Positions 43,783-52,326 of a stretch of DNA of 64,000 bases are shown here, in pieces (position 1 is the stretch's first letter; every line of letters starts with the position of its first letter). Made by a program: the position numbers and the translations under genes. The stretch lies in contig JAEPMJ010000003.1 in the NCBI GenBank assembly GCA_017644005.1, forward strand, positions 555,233 through 619,232. Reading direction: 5' to 3'. The notes below the pieces were generated by a model. That model was given only the letters and a program-made list of their open reading frames with translations. It ran no database searches and was not told the DNA's origin. The stretch comes from Rhizobiaceae bacterium. Its GTDB lineage: Bacteria > Pseudomonadota > Alphaproteobacteria > Rhizobiales > Rhizobiaceae.

Positions 43783-44879
43783 TGCGGTTCGCCTTCTCCC
43801 AGAATCACCGCGGCGCGCATGCCGCCGAAACGCGCCATCGAATAAAACACCTCGTGCGGTACGGGAATAGCGGCTGCGTCAATGCGGGTTTCGCCGCGCT
43901 CGTCCTCGACCCAGGGGTCATGCATGACGAGGTGGTCTCCGTCGTCGGCCAGAACAAGCACCCAATGCGGCACCTTCTTGCCGAACATCAGGTAGCCGCT
44001 GACCAACACCATAACGAGTTTGCCGGCGGCGATCGCCGACCGAATGTCATCAAGGGTGAACGTCCTGTGGGCAACCGGTATGCCTGCGGCGCGCACCCGG
44101 TCCTGGAAATCGCGCTGGGCAAGCTCCATCACCCACCGTTTTTCCTCACTGCGTACCGACTGGAGAAAGAGCGCACCTGGATGCGAAACAACAATTTCGG
44201 CGGATAGCCCATGGTCGTGCGCGACCGTAGCAAGGCCGAAGGGTTCGCAGCCACCTGGCCCCGACATCATGAATACCGTTGTAGCTTCGCGCCACAACCT
44301 GATCTCGGTGACGGCATTGGGCTCGAAATCAGGCTGAAAATGCGCCAGCGCCATCATCAGGCAGCATGGGCCGCAGGTGAAGTCGACCGACTGCTCATAA
44401 TAGGGCACCTCGGCGACAGAGCTGCGATTGCCCCGAAGAATTTTCTCAAGCCTGAACGCGCCGGCGCCATCTTCGTAATAGTCCGGCTCGGTCCCAATCT
44501 GGCGATAACCCGCCTGCTCATAGAGCTTGATCGCGCGGTCGTTTCGTTCGCTCACTTCCAGCCGCAAAAGCAGCCTTCCGCGTTCATATGCGGACCTCTC
44601 GGCTGCGGCCAGCAGTTGAGCGCCGACACCCGCATTCCGGCAGCCGGGAAGGCGTGCCAGAGAATAGAGGCGCGCAACACCGCTGCCGCTGCGGAACAAC
44701 ACCATCGCATAGCCGGCAGCGGCTCCCTCCGCTTCGGCGATCAGGGTCGTTGCGGAGTCGCGCTCCAGCAACGTTCTGAACGATCGGCGTGAAATCCGGT
44801 CGGTTTCGAACGCCTGATTTTCGATTGCTACGAGCGCATCGATGTCGGCGGCCCGCGCTGCGCGAATGGCAAAGGACAT
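43779..44879 (-). CDS. fusion of GNAT acetyltransferase and C39-like papain-fold peptidase
   Basis: 366 residues from the ATG of MSFAIRAARA; a TTG start at 44999 would add 40 residues without family features. Residues 1-150 are a GNAT fold with the acetyl-CoA loop RNAGVGAQLL. Residues 155-366 are a peptidase C39-like domain with Q163, C169 or C172 in QSVDFTCGPCCLMMAL, H305 in VPHWVLVL and D321 in MHDPWVED. The domain may cleave or transfer a peptide, while GNAT acylates an amine. It is cotranslated with the RimK-like ligase. Catalytic roles are inferred. Confidence 0.9.
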   Translation of the reverse strand: MSFAIRAARAADIDALVAIENQAFETDRISRRSFRTLLERDSATTLIAEAEGAAAGYAMVLFRSGSGVARLYSLARLPGCRNAGVGAQLLAAAERSAYERGRLLLRLEVSERNDRAIKLYEQAGYRQIGTEPDYYEDGAGAFRLEKILRGNRSSVAEVPYYEQSVDFTCGPCCLMMALAHFQPDFEPNAVTEIRLWREATTVFMMSGPGGCEPFGLATVAHDHGLSAEIVVSHPGALFLQSVRSEEKRWVMELAQRDFQDRVRAAGIPVAHRTFTLDDIRSAIAAGKLVMVLVSGYLMFGKKVPHWVLVLADDGDHLVMHDPWVEDERGETRIDAAAIPVPHEVFYSMARFGGMRAAVILGEGEPQ

Positions 44880-45129
44880 GCCTGAGGGATTCCCGATCCC
44901 GCGAAGACCAAACCCTGCCGTTGAGGGCGCTTGCGCGTGGTCTCCTTCCGGCAAGCCCAAATCGCCTATCGCGCGCGAATTGGGGCTGAATTGTGACAAA
45001 CATGCGCGTCAGGGAACGCTATGTTCGGCTAGGCGGCGCCCGAATCGCGCCACCGTCCAATTCAGGCCGGGTTCGCAGGCCTCATCGCGGCACCCGGGTC
45101 AATGCAGATGCAAAGGGAGTTACCCAATC

Positions 45130-46008
45130 ATGGATTTCAGTACGGAGAACATGTTCCCGGCGCTGGAGGCAGCGTTGCGCGACGCCGGCTCGCTAGTCGT
45201 CAGCTATTCATTCTCGATTCTCGGCGCGGTCGTTCTCCTCGTTCTGGGGTTGATCCTCGCCCGTATGATGGAAAAATGGTCATATCGCCTGCTGGGCGAC
45301 ATCCACGGTTTTGACGAGACCCTGCGCCGCTTCCTTTCAAAGGGGCTTCGCTATGTCGTGCTGGTGCTCGTTCTCGTCACCGTGCTGGCACAATTCGGTG
45401 TCCAGACGGCATCGATCATCGCCGCCCTCGGCGCCGCCGGTCTGGCGATCGGTCTGGCGCTTCAGGGAACCCTGCAGAACATCGCAGCCGGGATCATGCT
45501 TCTGGTGCTGAGGCCGTTTCGCGTCGGCGAGTTCATCAGCGCGGGTTCGATCAGCGGCACCGTTGTCGAGGTCGGCCTGTTCGCGACCGAAATCAAGATG
45601 CTGGACGGCGTCTATATGTTCGCGCCCAACAGCGAACTGTGGAACACGCCGGTGACAAACTACTCGCGCAATCCGCAGCGGCGTTATGATCTGACCATCG
45701 GGATCGGCTATGGCGACGACATCGACCTTGCCAAGAAGCTGCTGCTGGATCTGGCGAATGACGACGACCGCGTTCTGTCCGACCCTGCGCCCGAGGCTTT
45801 TGTTGTCGAACTTGGCGACAGCGCCGTCAATGTCACCTGCCGCTACTGGACCGTGACCTCGAACTGGTGGCAGACGCGACTCGATCTGACCAAGGCGGCA
45901 AAGAACGCCTTCGACGAGAACGGGATCTCGATCCCCTTCCCGCAGCGGGACATCCACTACATTGCCACCGAACCCCAGCCGAAAAAGTCGAGGCGCAAGG
46001 CGGGCTGA
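45130..46008 (+). CDS. MscS-family mechanosensitive channel
   Basis: 292 residues from the ATG with AAAGGGAG upstream; longer frames overlap the divergent GNAT-C39 gene. Three N-terminal transmembrane helices; the pore-lining TM3 is LGAAGLAIGLALQGTLQNIA, followed by GIMLLVLRPFRVGEFI. The soluble beta and alpha/beta domains continue to about 275. It opens on membrane tension to release solutes in hypo-osmotic shock. Length matches E. coli MscS (286). Confidence 0.94.
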   Translation: MDFSTENMFPALEAALRDAGSLVVSYSFSILGAVVLLVLGLILARMMEKWSYRLLGDIHGFDETLRRFLSKGLRYVVLVLVLVTVLAQFGVQTASIIAALGAAGLAIGLALQGTLQNIAAGIMLLVLRPFRVGEFISAGSISGTVVEVGLFATEIKMLDGVYMFAPNSELWNTPVTNYSRNPQRRYDLTIGIGYGDDIDLAKKLLLDLANDDDRVLSDPAPEAFVVELGDSAVNVTCRYWTVTSNWWQTRLDLTKAAKNAFDENGISIPFPQRDIHYIATEPQPKKSRRKAG

Positions 46009-46031
46009 CATTGTGCGGCGCGCGGGACCGG

Positions 46032-46044
46032 TCAAATAATTTGA
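46032..46044. promoter_or_regulatory. AT-rich palindrome upstream of the MFS gene
   Basis: TCAAAT-A-ATTTGA is a perfect 13-base palindrome 80 bases before the MFS start, in the 116-base gap after the MscS gene. It stands out against the GC-rich surroundings and could be an operator. No regulator gene is adjacent. Confidence 0.35.
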
Positions 46045-46124
46045 TCGAATAGCCTCGACAATTCATTTGTGCAGATTGGTGGGCGGCATATTATCCGGCT
46101 GAATTCAGTCAGGAACCTTGACCT

Positions 46125-47360
46125 ATGGCCCACCCCACCGCCGATCCTGTTGATTCACGCCTGCCCTGGCTGATCATCGCCTGCGGCTGCCTGATTGCCG
46201 CGCTGACCTTCGGCCCTCGCTCCGCGATGGGGTTCTTCCAGCTTCCGATGCTGGCCGAGAAGGGTTGGGACCGCACGACATTCGGCCTCGCCATGGCGTT
46301 TCAGAACCTGGCCTGGGGGCTTGGAACACCGGTCTTCGGCGCGCTGGCCGACAAGTTCGGCACTTGGCGGGTGCTGGCGCTGTCCGGCGTCATGTACGCT
46401 TTGGGCCTGGCCATGATGGCCGGTTCATCAACGCCGCTGGCGTTGCATATCGGCGGTGGCGTTCTGGTCGGTCTCGGCGTCGCCGCGGGGTCGTTTGGTA
46501 TCGTTCTGGCGGCATTTGCCCGCAATACGCCGGCCGAAAAGCGCAGCCTGGTTTTCGGGCTGGGAACAGCGGCCGGGTCGGCAGGCATGTTCTTCTTCGC
46601 CCCGCTGTCGCAGGGCCTGATCGACTATGTCGGCTGGTACGATTCGCTGATCGCGATGAGCGCCATGATGCTGATCATCCCGGTGCTGGCCATACCTCTG
46701 CGGGGCAATTCCTCGAGCGGCACCGTACGCGAAGTCAATGCGAACCAGACGGTGGCATCGGCCCTTACCGAGGCGCTGGCGCATCGCAGCTATCTGCTGC
46801 TGGTATCCGGCTTCTTTGTCTGCGGATTTCAGGTTGCCTTCATCACCGCGCATTTCCCCGCCTATATTTCGGACATTGGCATCGAGGCGCGTTATGCGGT
46901 TATCGCGCTGGCTTTGATCGGTTTCTTCAACATCATCGGCTCCCTAGTTTCGGGGTTTGCCGGCCAGCGTTATCCAAAGCCGATGCTTCTGGTGTGGATT
47001 TACCTCGGCCGCTCGGCTCTTGTTACCGCGTTCCTGCTTCTGCCGCAGACGCCGGCGAGCGTGATCGTATTTTCAGTCATGATGGGACTGTTGTGGCTGT
47101 CGACCGTCCCGCCCACCAACGCACTGGTTGCGATCATGTTCGGCACCCGTCATCTCGGCATGCTGGGCGGTATCGTGTTCCTGTCACACCAGATCGGCTC
47201 GTTTCTTGGCGTTTGGCTGGGCGGCTACCTCTACGACCGGGTCGGCAGCTATGATCCAGTGTGGTGGCTGGGCGTTTTGCTGGGATTGTTCGCAGCGGTG
47301 GTGCACTGGCCGATCGCAGAAAAGCCGGTCGATCGCCCAGTGGCGCAAGCGGGCGAATAA
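46125..47360 (+). CDS. MFS transporter
   Basis: 411 residues with twelve predicted transmembrane segments. The MFS loop 2-3 motif appears as GALADKFGTWRVLALSGVMY (about 73-92). The fold resembles the monocarboxylate/oxalate:formate-type subgroup, judging from RSAMGFFQLPMLAEKGWDR. The substrate cannot be predicted. It ends two bases from the convergent thioesterase gene. Confidence 0.88.
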   Translation: MAHPTADPVDSRLPWLIIACGCLIAALTFGPRSAMGFFQLPMLAEKGWDRTTFGLAMAFQNLAWGLGTPVFGALADKFGTWRVLALSGVMYALGLAMMAGSSTPLALHIGGGVLVGLGVAAGSFGIVLAAFARNTPAEKRSLVFGLGTAAGSAGMFFFAPLSQGLIDYVGWYDSLIAMSAMMLIIPVLAIPLRGNSSSGTVREVNANQTVASALTEALAHRSYLLLVSGFFVCGFQVAFITAHFPAYISDIGIEARYAVIALALIGFFNIIGSLVSGFAGQRYPKPMLLVWIYLGRSALVTAFLLLPQTPASVIVFSVMMGLLWLSTVPPTNALVAIMFGTRHLGMLGGIVFLSHQIGSFLGVWLGGYLYDRVGSYDPVWWLGVLLGLFAAVVHWPIAEKPVDRPVAQAGE

Positions 47361-47362
47361 GC

Positions 47363-47893
47363 CTATCTGCGCGCGATCAGATCCGACATCGGAAAAATCG
47401 AGCAGGTTTCTGTGCCGAAGGCGAGCAACTTGCCATCGGCGTCGCGCAGCGATGCTTCGGAGACCGCCGTGGTGCGGCCTTTATGAACCACCGTACCTGT
47501 GCATTCGACCAGCCCGGTCTTCGGCGTGATCGGGCGGATCAGATTCACCTTGAACTCGGCGGTGGTGTAGGCTTCTCCCCTGGCGAGCAACGTCTGCACC
47601 GCACAGGCAAGGGCGGAATCCATGATCGTTGCCGTCCAGCCGCCGTGAACGCCGCCGAGCGGGTTCAGGTGTTTTTCGTTGGCAACGCCACGGAAAACAG
47701 CCCGGCCCTCCGACACCTCGTAGAGCGAAAAATTGAGCTGGCCACCAATGGGCGGCGCCGGATAGGTGCCGTCGGCGACGCGCTGCAGAAGCTCAAGTCC
47801 CGAATATTTCGGCAGATCCTCGACGGGAATGGTGCCCACACCGAGGCGCGAGAAGTATCCGGGATAGATCTCCAGCCCCTCATCGTCATTCAT
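47363..47893 (-). CDS. PaaI-family hotdog thioesterase
   Basis: 176 residues. Hotdog fold with the PaaI signature [20 protein letters not shown] (about 78-97) followed by [17 protein letters not shown] and [20 protein letters not shown]. These enzymes hydrolyse acyl-CoA thioesters. The ATG overlaps the recO stop (ATGA), so it is coupled to the DNA-repair and RNA-processing operon upstream; there is no evident functional reason. Confidence 0.9.
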   Translation of the reverse strand: MNDDEGLEIYPGYFSRLGVGTIPVEDLPKYSGLELLQRVADGTYPAPPIGGQLNFSLYEVSEGRAVFRGVANEKHLNPLGGVHGGWTATIMDSALACAVQTLLARGEAYTTAEFKVNLIRPITPKTGLVECTGTVVHKGRTTAVSEASLRDADGKLLAFGTETCSIFPMSDLIARR

Positions 47894-48651
47894 GCCGCGT
47901 CGCCTCCCAATTGTGATGCGCTTTGCGCAACGTGCCGCCGCACAGACGACAGAAACCCGGTTCTCGCCTCGGGCTCCATCAGCCCGCGTGGCTCATAGAC
48001 ATGGCGCGTCAGGAAATACCCTGTCAGCCGGAACGCCTGATCAAGTGCGGCGCTGTCGGCGGGTCGTCCGGCTGCCGGGCCCAGGAAGTCCGGCAGGCGA
48101 AGCAGCCGGTCGCGCCAGGGTTCCCCCGCCTGACGCGAAACGGCGCGGCCAGTCTTCGGAGATACGTAGACAAGTTCTTCGCGCACGCCGCTAGCGGCAC
48201 AGCGCGTCAGGTCGAGCCCGAAGCCCAGATCGTCGAGCAATGCCAGTTCGAAACGAATGACGAGTTCGGCCGCCGAGCCGGCATCATCCAGATGGGCGAT
48301 GAGCAGCTTCAGCGTTTCGTAGAGCCGCAGATGCGGATCGCGCTCGGGTAGCAACCGCAGATGCGCGGCAAGCAACTGCAGGCCGTAAACTGCAACCGAG
48401 CTTTCGAATAGCCTTGCGGCATTGAGCTCTCGCCCCTCGATCTGAAAGGTACCAAGATGCTCGTCGAGCCGCGCACGCCAGTGGATTTCGACCTCATTGC
48501 CAGGCTGCAGCAGCGGCTGGAGCTTTCTGGATCGGCCGCCGCGCACGAGTCCCAGATGGCGCCCGCGCTGACGTGTCATCACCTCAAGAATGGCGCTGGT
48601 TTCGCCATGCTTGCGGGTGCCGAGAATGATTCCCTCGTCGCGCCATTCCAT
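47890..48651 (-). CDS. recO: DNA repair protein RecO
   Basis: 253 residues. The N-terminal OB fold starts [20 protein letters not shown] and continues [20 protein letters not shown]; a helical domain follows with [20 protein letters not shown]. RecO works with RecR to load RecA on SSB-coated DNA. In this protein the zinc-finger part of RecO is reduced, as in other alphaproteobacteria. It follows era on the same strand and overlaps the thioesterase gene downstream. Confidence 0.93.
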   Translation of the reverse strand: MEWRDEGIILGTRKHGETSAILEVMTRQRGRHLGLVRGGRSRKLQPLLQPGNEVEIHWRARLDEHLGTFQIEGRELNAARLFESSVAVYGLQLLAAHLRLLPERDPHLRLYETLKLLIAHLDDAGSAAELVIRFELALLDDLGFGLDLTRCAASGVREELVYVSPKTGRAVSRQAGEPWRDRLLRLPDFLGPAAGRPADSAALDQAFRLTGYFLTRHVYEPRGLMEPEARTGFLSSVRRHVAQSASQLGGDAA

Positions 48652-48665
48652 TGTTCAAGCCTGAA

Positions 48666-49583
48666 CTATCCTTTCGGAAATTCAAGTCCCATCTCGCGAT
48701 AGCGCTCAGGATCGTCGCCCCATTTCTCGCGCACTTTAACAAACAGAAACAGATGCACCTTCTGTTCGAGGATCTCGGACAGCTCCTTGCGGGCGGCCTC
48801 GCCGATCGCCTTGATCGTCTCACCCTTGCGGCCGATTACGATCTTCTTCTGGCTGTCGCGTTCGATATAGATGACCTGTTCGATGCGCACGGAACCGTCG
48901 GGCTTTTCCTCCCACTTCTCGTTCTCGACATGGGAGGAGTATGGCAACTCGTCGTGAAGCCGCAGGAAGAGCTTTTCGCGCGTAATCTCGGCCGCCAGCT
49001 GGCGCATGGGAAGATCGGAAAGCTGATCTTCAGGATAAAACCATGGGCCTTCCGGAAGCCTCTCGGCCAGGTATTCGAGCAGATCGCCGCAACCCGAACC
49101 GTTGAGCGCCGAAATCATGAACGTACGCTCGAAGGCCGCGAACTCGTTCGCCTGCGCGGTAAGCGCCAGCAGCGTGTCGCGCTTGATCCTGTCGATCTTG
49201 TTGAGCACCAGCACCTTGGGCTGACGCACCTCGCCGATATTTTCGAGAAGCGCCAGCGCATCGCCCTTGATACCGCGCTCGGCATCGATCAGCACCAGGA
49301 CGAGGTCGGCATCCTTGGCACCGCCCCACGCGGTGGTGACCATCGCCTCGTCCAGCCGGCGCTTTGGTTTGAAGATGCCGGGTGTGTCGACGAAAACGAT
49401 CTGTGCAGCGCCATGCGTGGCGATGCCGCGCACGATGGCGCGCGTCGTCTGCACCTTATGGGTAACGATCGAAATCTTGGCGCCGACGAGCTGATTGACG
49501 AGCGTCGATTTGCCGGCATTCGGCGCGCCAATGAGGGCGACGAAGCCGGAGCGCGTGGTTTTCTGGTCGGGTTCGGTGTTCAC
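48666..49583 (-). CDS. era: GTPase Era
   Basis: 305 residues from a GTG that overlaps the rnc stop (GTGA); a frame seven codons longer exists. G1 GAPNAGKSTL, G3 DTPG in IVFVDTPGIFKP, G4 NKID in VLVLNKIDRIKRD, then the C-terminal KH domain with VIGRKGETIKAIGEAARKEL. Era binds the 3' end of 16S rRNA and is needed for 30S assembly. E. coli Era is 301 residues. Part of the lepB-rnc-era-recO operon. Confidence 0.96.
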   Translation of the reverse strand: MNTEPDQKTTRSGFVALIGAPNAGKSTLVNQLVGAKISIVTHKVQTTRAIVRGIATHGAAQIVFVDTPGIFKPKRRLDEAMVTTAWGGAKDADLVLVLIDAERGIKGDALALLENIGEVRQPKVLVLNKIDRIKRDTLLALTAQANEFAAFERTFMISALNGSGCGDLLEYLAERLPEGPWFYPEDQLSDLPMRQLAAEITREKLFLRLHDELPYSSHVENEKWEEKPDGSVRIEQVIYIERDSQKKIVIGRKGETIKAIGEAARKELSEILEQKVHLFLFVKVREKWGDDPERYREMGLEFPKG

Positions 49584-50284
49584 CCGTTGTCTTCCTTTTC
49601 CCAAATGCCTTCGCGTTCGAGCATCGCGGCGGCTGCATTCTGCTCCGCCTCGCGTTTGGAACGCCCCTTGCCGTTCGCCGGCTTGTAGCCTTTTAGCTTG
49701 GCCTTCACCGTAAAAAGCGGGTCATGATCGGGACCCGAACGGCCCTCGAGCGAATAACTCGGAGCTTCTCCGGCCACCTGGTGTGCCCATTCCTGAAGTT
49801 CGGTCTTGGCATCGCGGCGCGCCGCACCCGCGGATTCGGCGTGTTTGGACCAGTGACGGTGAATGAAGGCGCGCGCGGCATCCAGCCCGCCATCGAGATA
49901 AAGCGCGGCAATCAGCGCTTCGACTACATCTGCCCTCACATTGACGCGCTTGCGCCCCGACAGCGCACGCAGTTCGGCGCCGGTCGCGATGAAAGCAGTG
50001 AGACCGATCTCCTCCGCTATGGACGCCAGTGTCTCGGCATTCACCAGCGCGTTCAGCCTGACGGAAAGCTCGCCCTCGGGTGCGGCCGGAAAGCTCGAAA
50101 AGAGCATTTCGGAAATCACAAGACCCAGAACCCGGTCGCCCAGGAACTCAAGCCTCTGATAGTCGACCCCCTTGCGGGCGCTGGCGTGGGTCAGTGCCCG
50201 TTCGAGCAGCGCCATGTCGGCAAAGCTGTGCCCGGAGAGAGCGGCGATACCCTCCACCAGCGTCGTGCCGGCTAGTTTCGGCAT
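49580..50284 (-). CDS. rnc: ribonuclease III
   Basis: 234 residues from the ATG of MPKLAGTTLVEG; the frame extends upstream to 50350 but overlaps lepB. The catalytic signature is QRLEFLGDRVLGLVISEMLF (about 43-62), with metal-binding Asp and Glu residues, and ADVVEALIAALYLDGG carries the second acidic pair. A dsRNA-binding domain fills the C-terminus (about 160-225). RNase III processes rRNA and double-stranded transcripts. Its stop overlaps the era start. Confidence 0.95.
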   Translation of the reverse strand: MPKLAGTTLVEGIAALSGHSFADMALLERALTHASARKGVDYQRLEFLGDRVLGLVISEMLFSSFPAAPEGELSVRLNALVNAETLASIAEEIGLTAFIATGAELRALSGRKRVNVRADVVEALIAALYLDGGLDAARAFIHRHWSKHAESAGAARRDAKTELQEWAHQVAGEAPSYSLEGRSGPDHDPLFTVKAKLKGYKPANGKGRSKREAEQNAAAAMLEREGIWEKEDNG

Positions 50285-50301
50285 CGGCCGGTCCGCATTG
50301 C

Positions 50302-51051
50302 CTACTCGACCCATCCAAACAGGCGGTCGACACGCAATTCCGCCGGCCATTGCCAGATTTCGAGCGGGCTGTGGCCGCCTGCGATGGAGAAGAAGATGAT
50401 GTTAGCGCGACCGACCAGGTTCTCGTGCGGTACGAAACCTACCGTGAAGCGGCTGTCGGTGGAGTTGTCGCGATTGTCGCCCATCATGAAATAGTGGCCC
50501 TCGGGCACACGGAACTCTCGGGTGTCGTCGCCGATGCCGTTCTTGGTAAGGTCGAGCGTGTCATAGGTAACACCGTTCGGCAGCGTCTCACGCCACACTT
50601 CCACCGGACGGTTGACTTCGGTGATGTCGGGATTGTTGATTTCACCGACCTTTTCGCGCGCCACCGGCTCGTCATTGATGAACAGCTGGCCGTCGCGCAT
50701 CTGGACACGGTCTCCCGGCAGTCCGATGACCCGCTTGATGTAGTCGAAGGTCGTATCCTGCGGCAGCTTGAACACCACCACGTCGCCACGCTCGGGCTCG
50801 CCATCCCAGATGCGGCCGGAGAAGACGGGTGGCGAAAACGGCAGCGAATGGCGCGAATAGCCGTAAGCCCATTTGGTGACGAAGAGATAGTCGCCTTCGA
50901 GAAGCGTCGGACGCATGGATCCTGACGGAATCGAGAAGGGCTGGAACAGAAACGTTCTGATGATCAGCGCCAGAATGAGCGCCTGAACGATGACGCTGAC
51001 GGTCTCGCCAAGCCCGCCGGACTTCTTCTGCGTTTTTTCTGCCACGCTCAT
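50302..51051 (-). CDS. lepB: signal peptidase I
   Basis: 249 residues. One N-terminal transmembrane helix (about 18-36). Catalytic Ser45 lies in PSGSMRPTLLEGDYLFV and Lys106 in FDYIKRVIGLPGDRV, the Ser-Lys dyad of LepB; MGDNRDNSTDSR is a further conserved box. It removes signal peptides from exported proteins at the outer face of the inner membrane. Seventeen bases separate it from rnc. Confidence 0.95.
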   Translation of the reverse strand: MSVAEKTQKKSGGLGETVSVIVQALILALIIRTFLFQPFSIPSGSMRPTLLEGDYLFVTKWAYGYSRHSLPFSPPVFSGRIWDGEPERGDVVVFKLPQDTTFDYIKRVIGLPGDRVQMRDGQLFINDEPVAREKVGEINNPDITEVNRPVEVWRETLPNGVTYDTLDLTKNGIGDDTREFRVPEGHYFMMGDNRDNSTDSRFTVGFVPHENLVGRANIIFFSIAGGHSPLEIWQWPAELRVDRLFGWVE

Positions 51052-51154
51052 TTCTTCCTCGGTTCGAAAAGCCCCGCTGGGCCGCAGCCGTATTAGACCT
51101 TCATACCCGCAGGGGCAACGCCATTGCGGCAGCCTTGTGACGGCGCAACAGCGG

Positions 51155-51556
51155 CTATTCGACCGGCAGCGCCTCGATGATCACGAATGCCTGCGCCAGC
51201 GGATGGTCGTCGGTGATGGTGATGTGGATGAAAGCCCGATGATTTTCGGGCAGGAGTTCGTTCAACCGCTTCGCCGCGCCGCCCGTCAGCTTCATGGTCG
51301 GCTTGCCGCCGCGCAGGTTGACCACGCCCATGTCGCGCCAGAACACCCCGCGTGCCAGGCCAGTGCCCAGGGCCTTCGCGCAGGCTTCCTTGGCCGCAAA
51401 GCGTTTGGCATATGACGCGGCGCGCTGCCTGCGGCGTTCCGAGCGCGCCTGTTCCACCGGGGTGAAGACGCGGTTGACGAAGCGTTCGCCAAATCTCTCG
51501 AGCGTGGCTTCGACGCGCCTGATGTCGATGAGATCGCTGCCGATGCCGACAATCAT
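51155..51556 (-). CDS. acpS: holo-[acyl-carrier-protein] synthase
   Basis: 133 residues. The AcpS motifs are [20 protein letters not shown] (metal-binding Asp) and [19 protein letters not shown] (catalytic Glu/Lys region). It transfers 4'-phosphopantetheine from CoA to ACP for fatty-acid synthesis. Twelve bases separate it from the upstream DUF2062 gene. The 103-base gap to lepB has no visible terminator, so they may be cotranscribed. Confidence 0.95.
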   Translation of the reverse strand: MIVGIGSDLIDIRRVEATLERFGERFVNRVFTPVEQARSERRRQRAASYAKRFAAKEACAKALGTGLARGVFWRDMGVVNLRGGKPTMKLTGGAAKRLNELLPENHRAFIHITITDDHPLAQAFVIIEALPVE

Positions 51557-51568
51557 GAAACGACCGGT

Positions 51569-52159
51569 TCAGGCCGTACCGGGCTGGGCGGCCATCGCTG
51601 CCTGAGCGCGTCGTTTGGCTCGCTCCGCAAGCCGCCTGCGACGCTCCTCGCGGAACATGACCGTACCCCAGCGGGTAAGCAGATAAACACCCAGACCGGC
51701 CAGCGATCCGAGAACCAGCCCGCCAACGGTCATCGGCCACAGAAGCGGCTCCCAGATACGACCGAAATCAAGATGCCGCAGCCTCGCGGCAAGATCGAGC
51801 GGAGCAAGCGATTCAGGGTGGCGCCCGTAGAGCAGGAAGCGCCCCAGTTCAAGCGTCCCGGCAAAGATGAACGGGAAGGTGATCGGATTGCCGACCATCG
51901 TTCCCAGGGCCGATGCCACAACATTGCCGCGCAGACAGATGGCCAGAGCGGCTGCAATGAGAAAATGAAACCCGAGATAGGGCGTGAATGAGGCCAGCAC
52001 ACCGGCTGCGGCGCCGGCAGCGACCGCGTGCGGTGTCGCCGTGATTCGAAGTACGCGTTTGACGAAATACTGGGTCGAACGCCAGACCGACCTGCGGGGC
52101 CAAAGCCAGGTGCGAATCCGGCCCCAGGAATCTTCAGGTTTTCTACGTCGAAACAGCAT
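51569..52159 (-). CDS. DUF2062 membrane protein
   Basis: 196 residues. Hydrophobic segments lie at about 48-90 and 135-160, and the DUF2062 core includes AAGVLASFTPYLGFHFLIAA and NVVASALGTMVGNPITFPFI. The N-terminus (MLFRRRKPEDSWGRIRTWLW) and C-terminus are basic. Function unknown; proteins of this type sit near cell-envelope and ACP genes. First gene of the acpS-lepB-rnc-era-recO series. Confidence 0.88.
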   Translation of the reverse strand: MLFRRRKPEDSWGRIRTWLWPRRSVWRSTQYFVKRVLRITATPHAVAAGAAAGVLASFTPYLGFHFLIAAALAICLRGNVVASALGTMVGNPITFPFIFAGTLELGRFLLYGRHPESLAPLDLAARLRHLDFGRIWEPLLWPMTVGGLVLGSLAGLGVYLLTRWGTVMFREERRRRLAERAKRRAQAAMAAQPGTA

Positions 52160-52326
52160 CGCGCCGTCAATACTCGTTTGTCAGAAGCCGCGCCCGCGAC
52201 CCCACCCGTGGCATGAGAATAATGGCGGCTTGTTAATCAAGCGTATCGCCGTGCCCCAGCAGTTCCAGCCGGAAACATAAACATGCAATGTGGCAGCGAC
52301 AACAACAACTAAGGGTGTAATGACGC

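Noticed and set aside
48651..49688. 345-residue plus-strand frame opposite era
   Set aside because: Antisense to era, with no family features.
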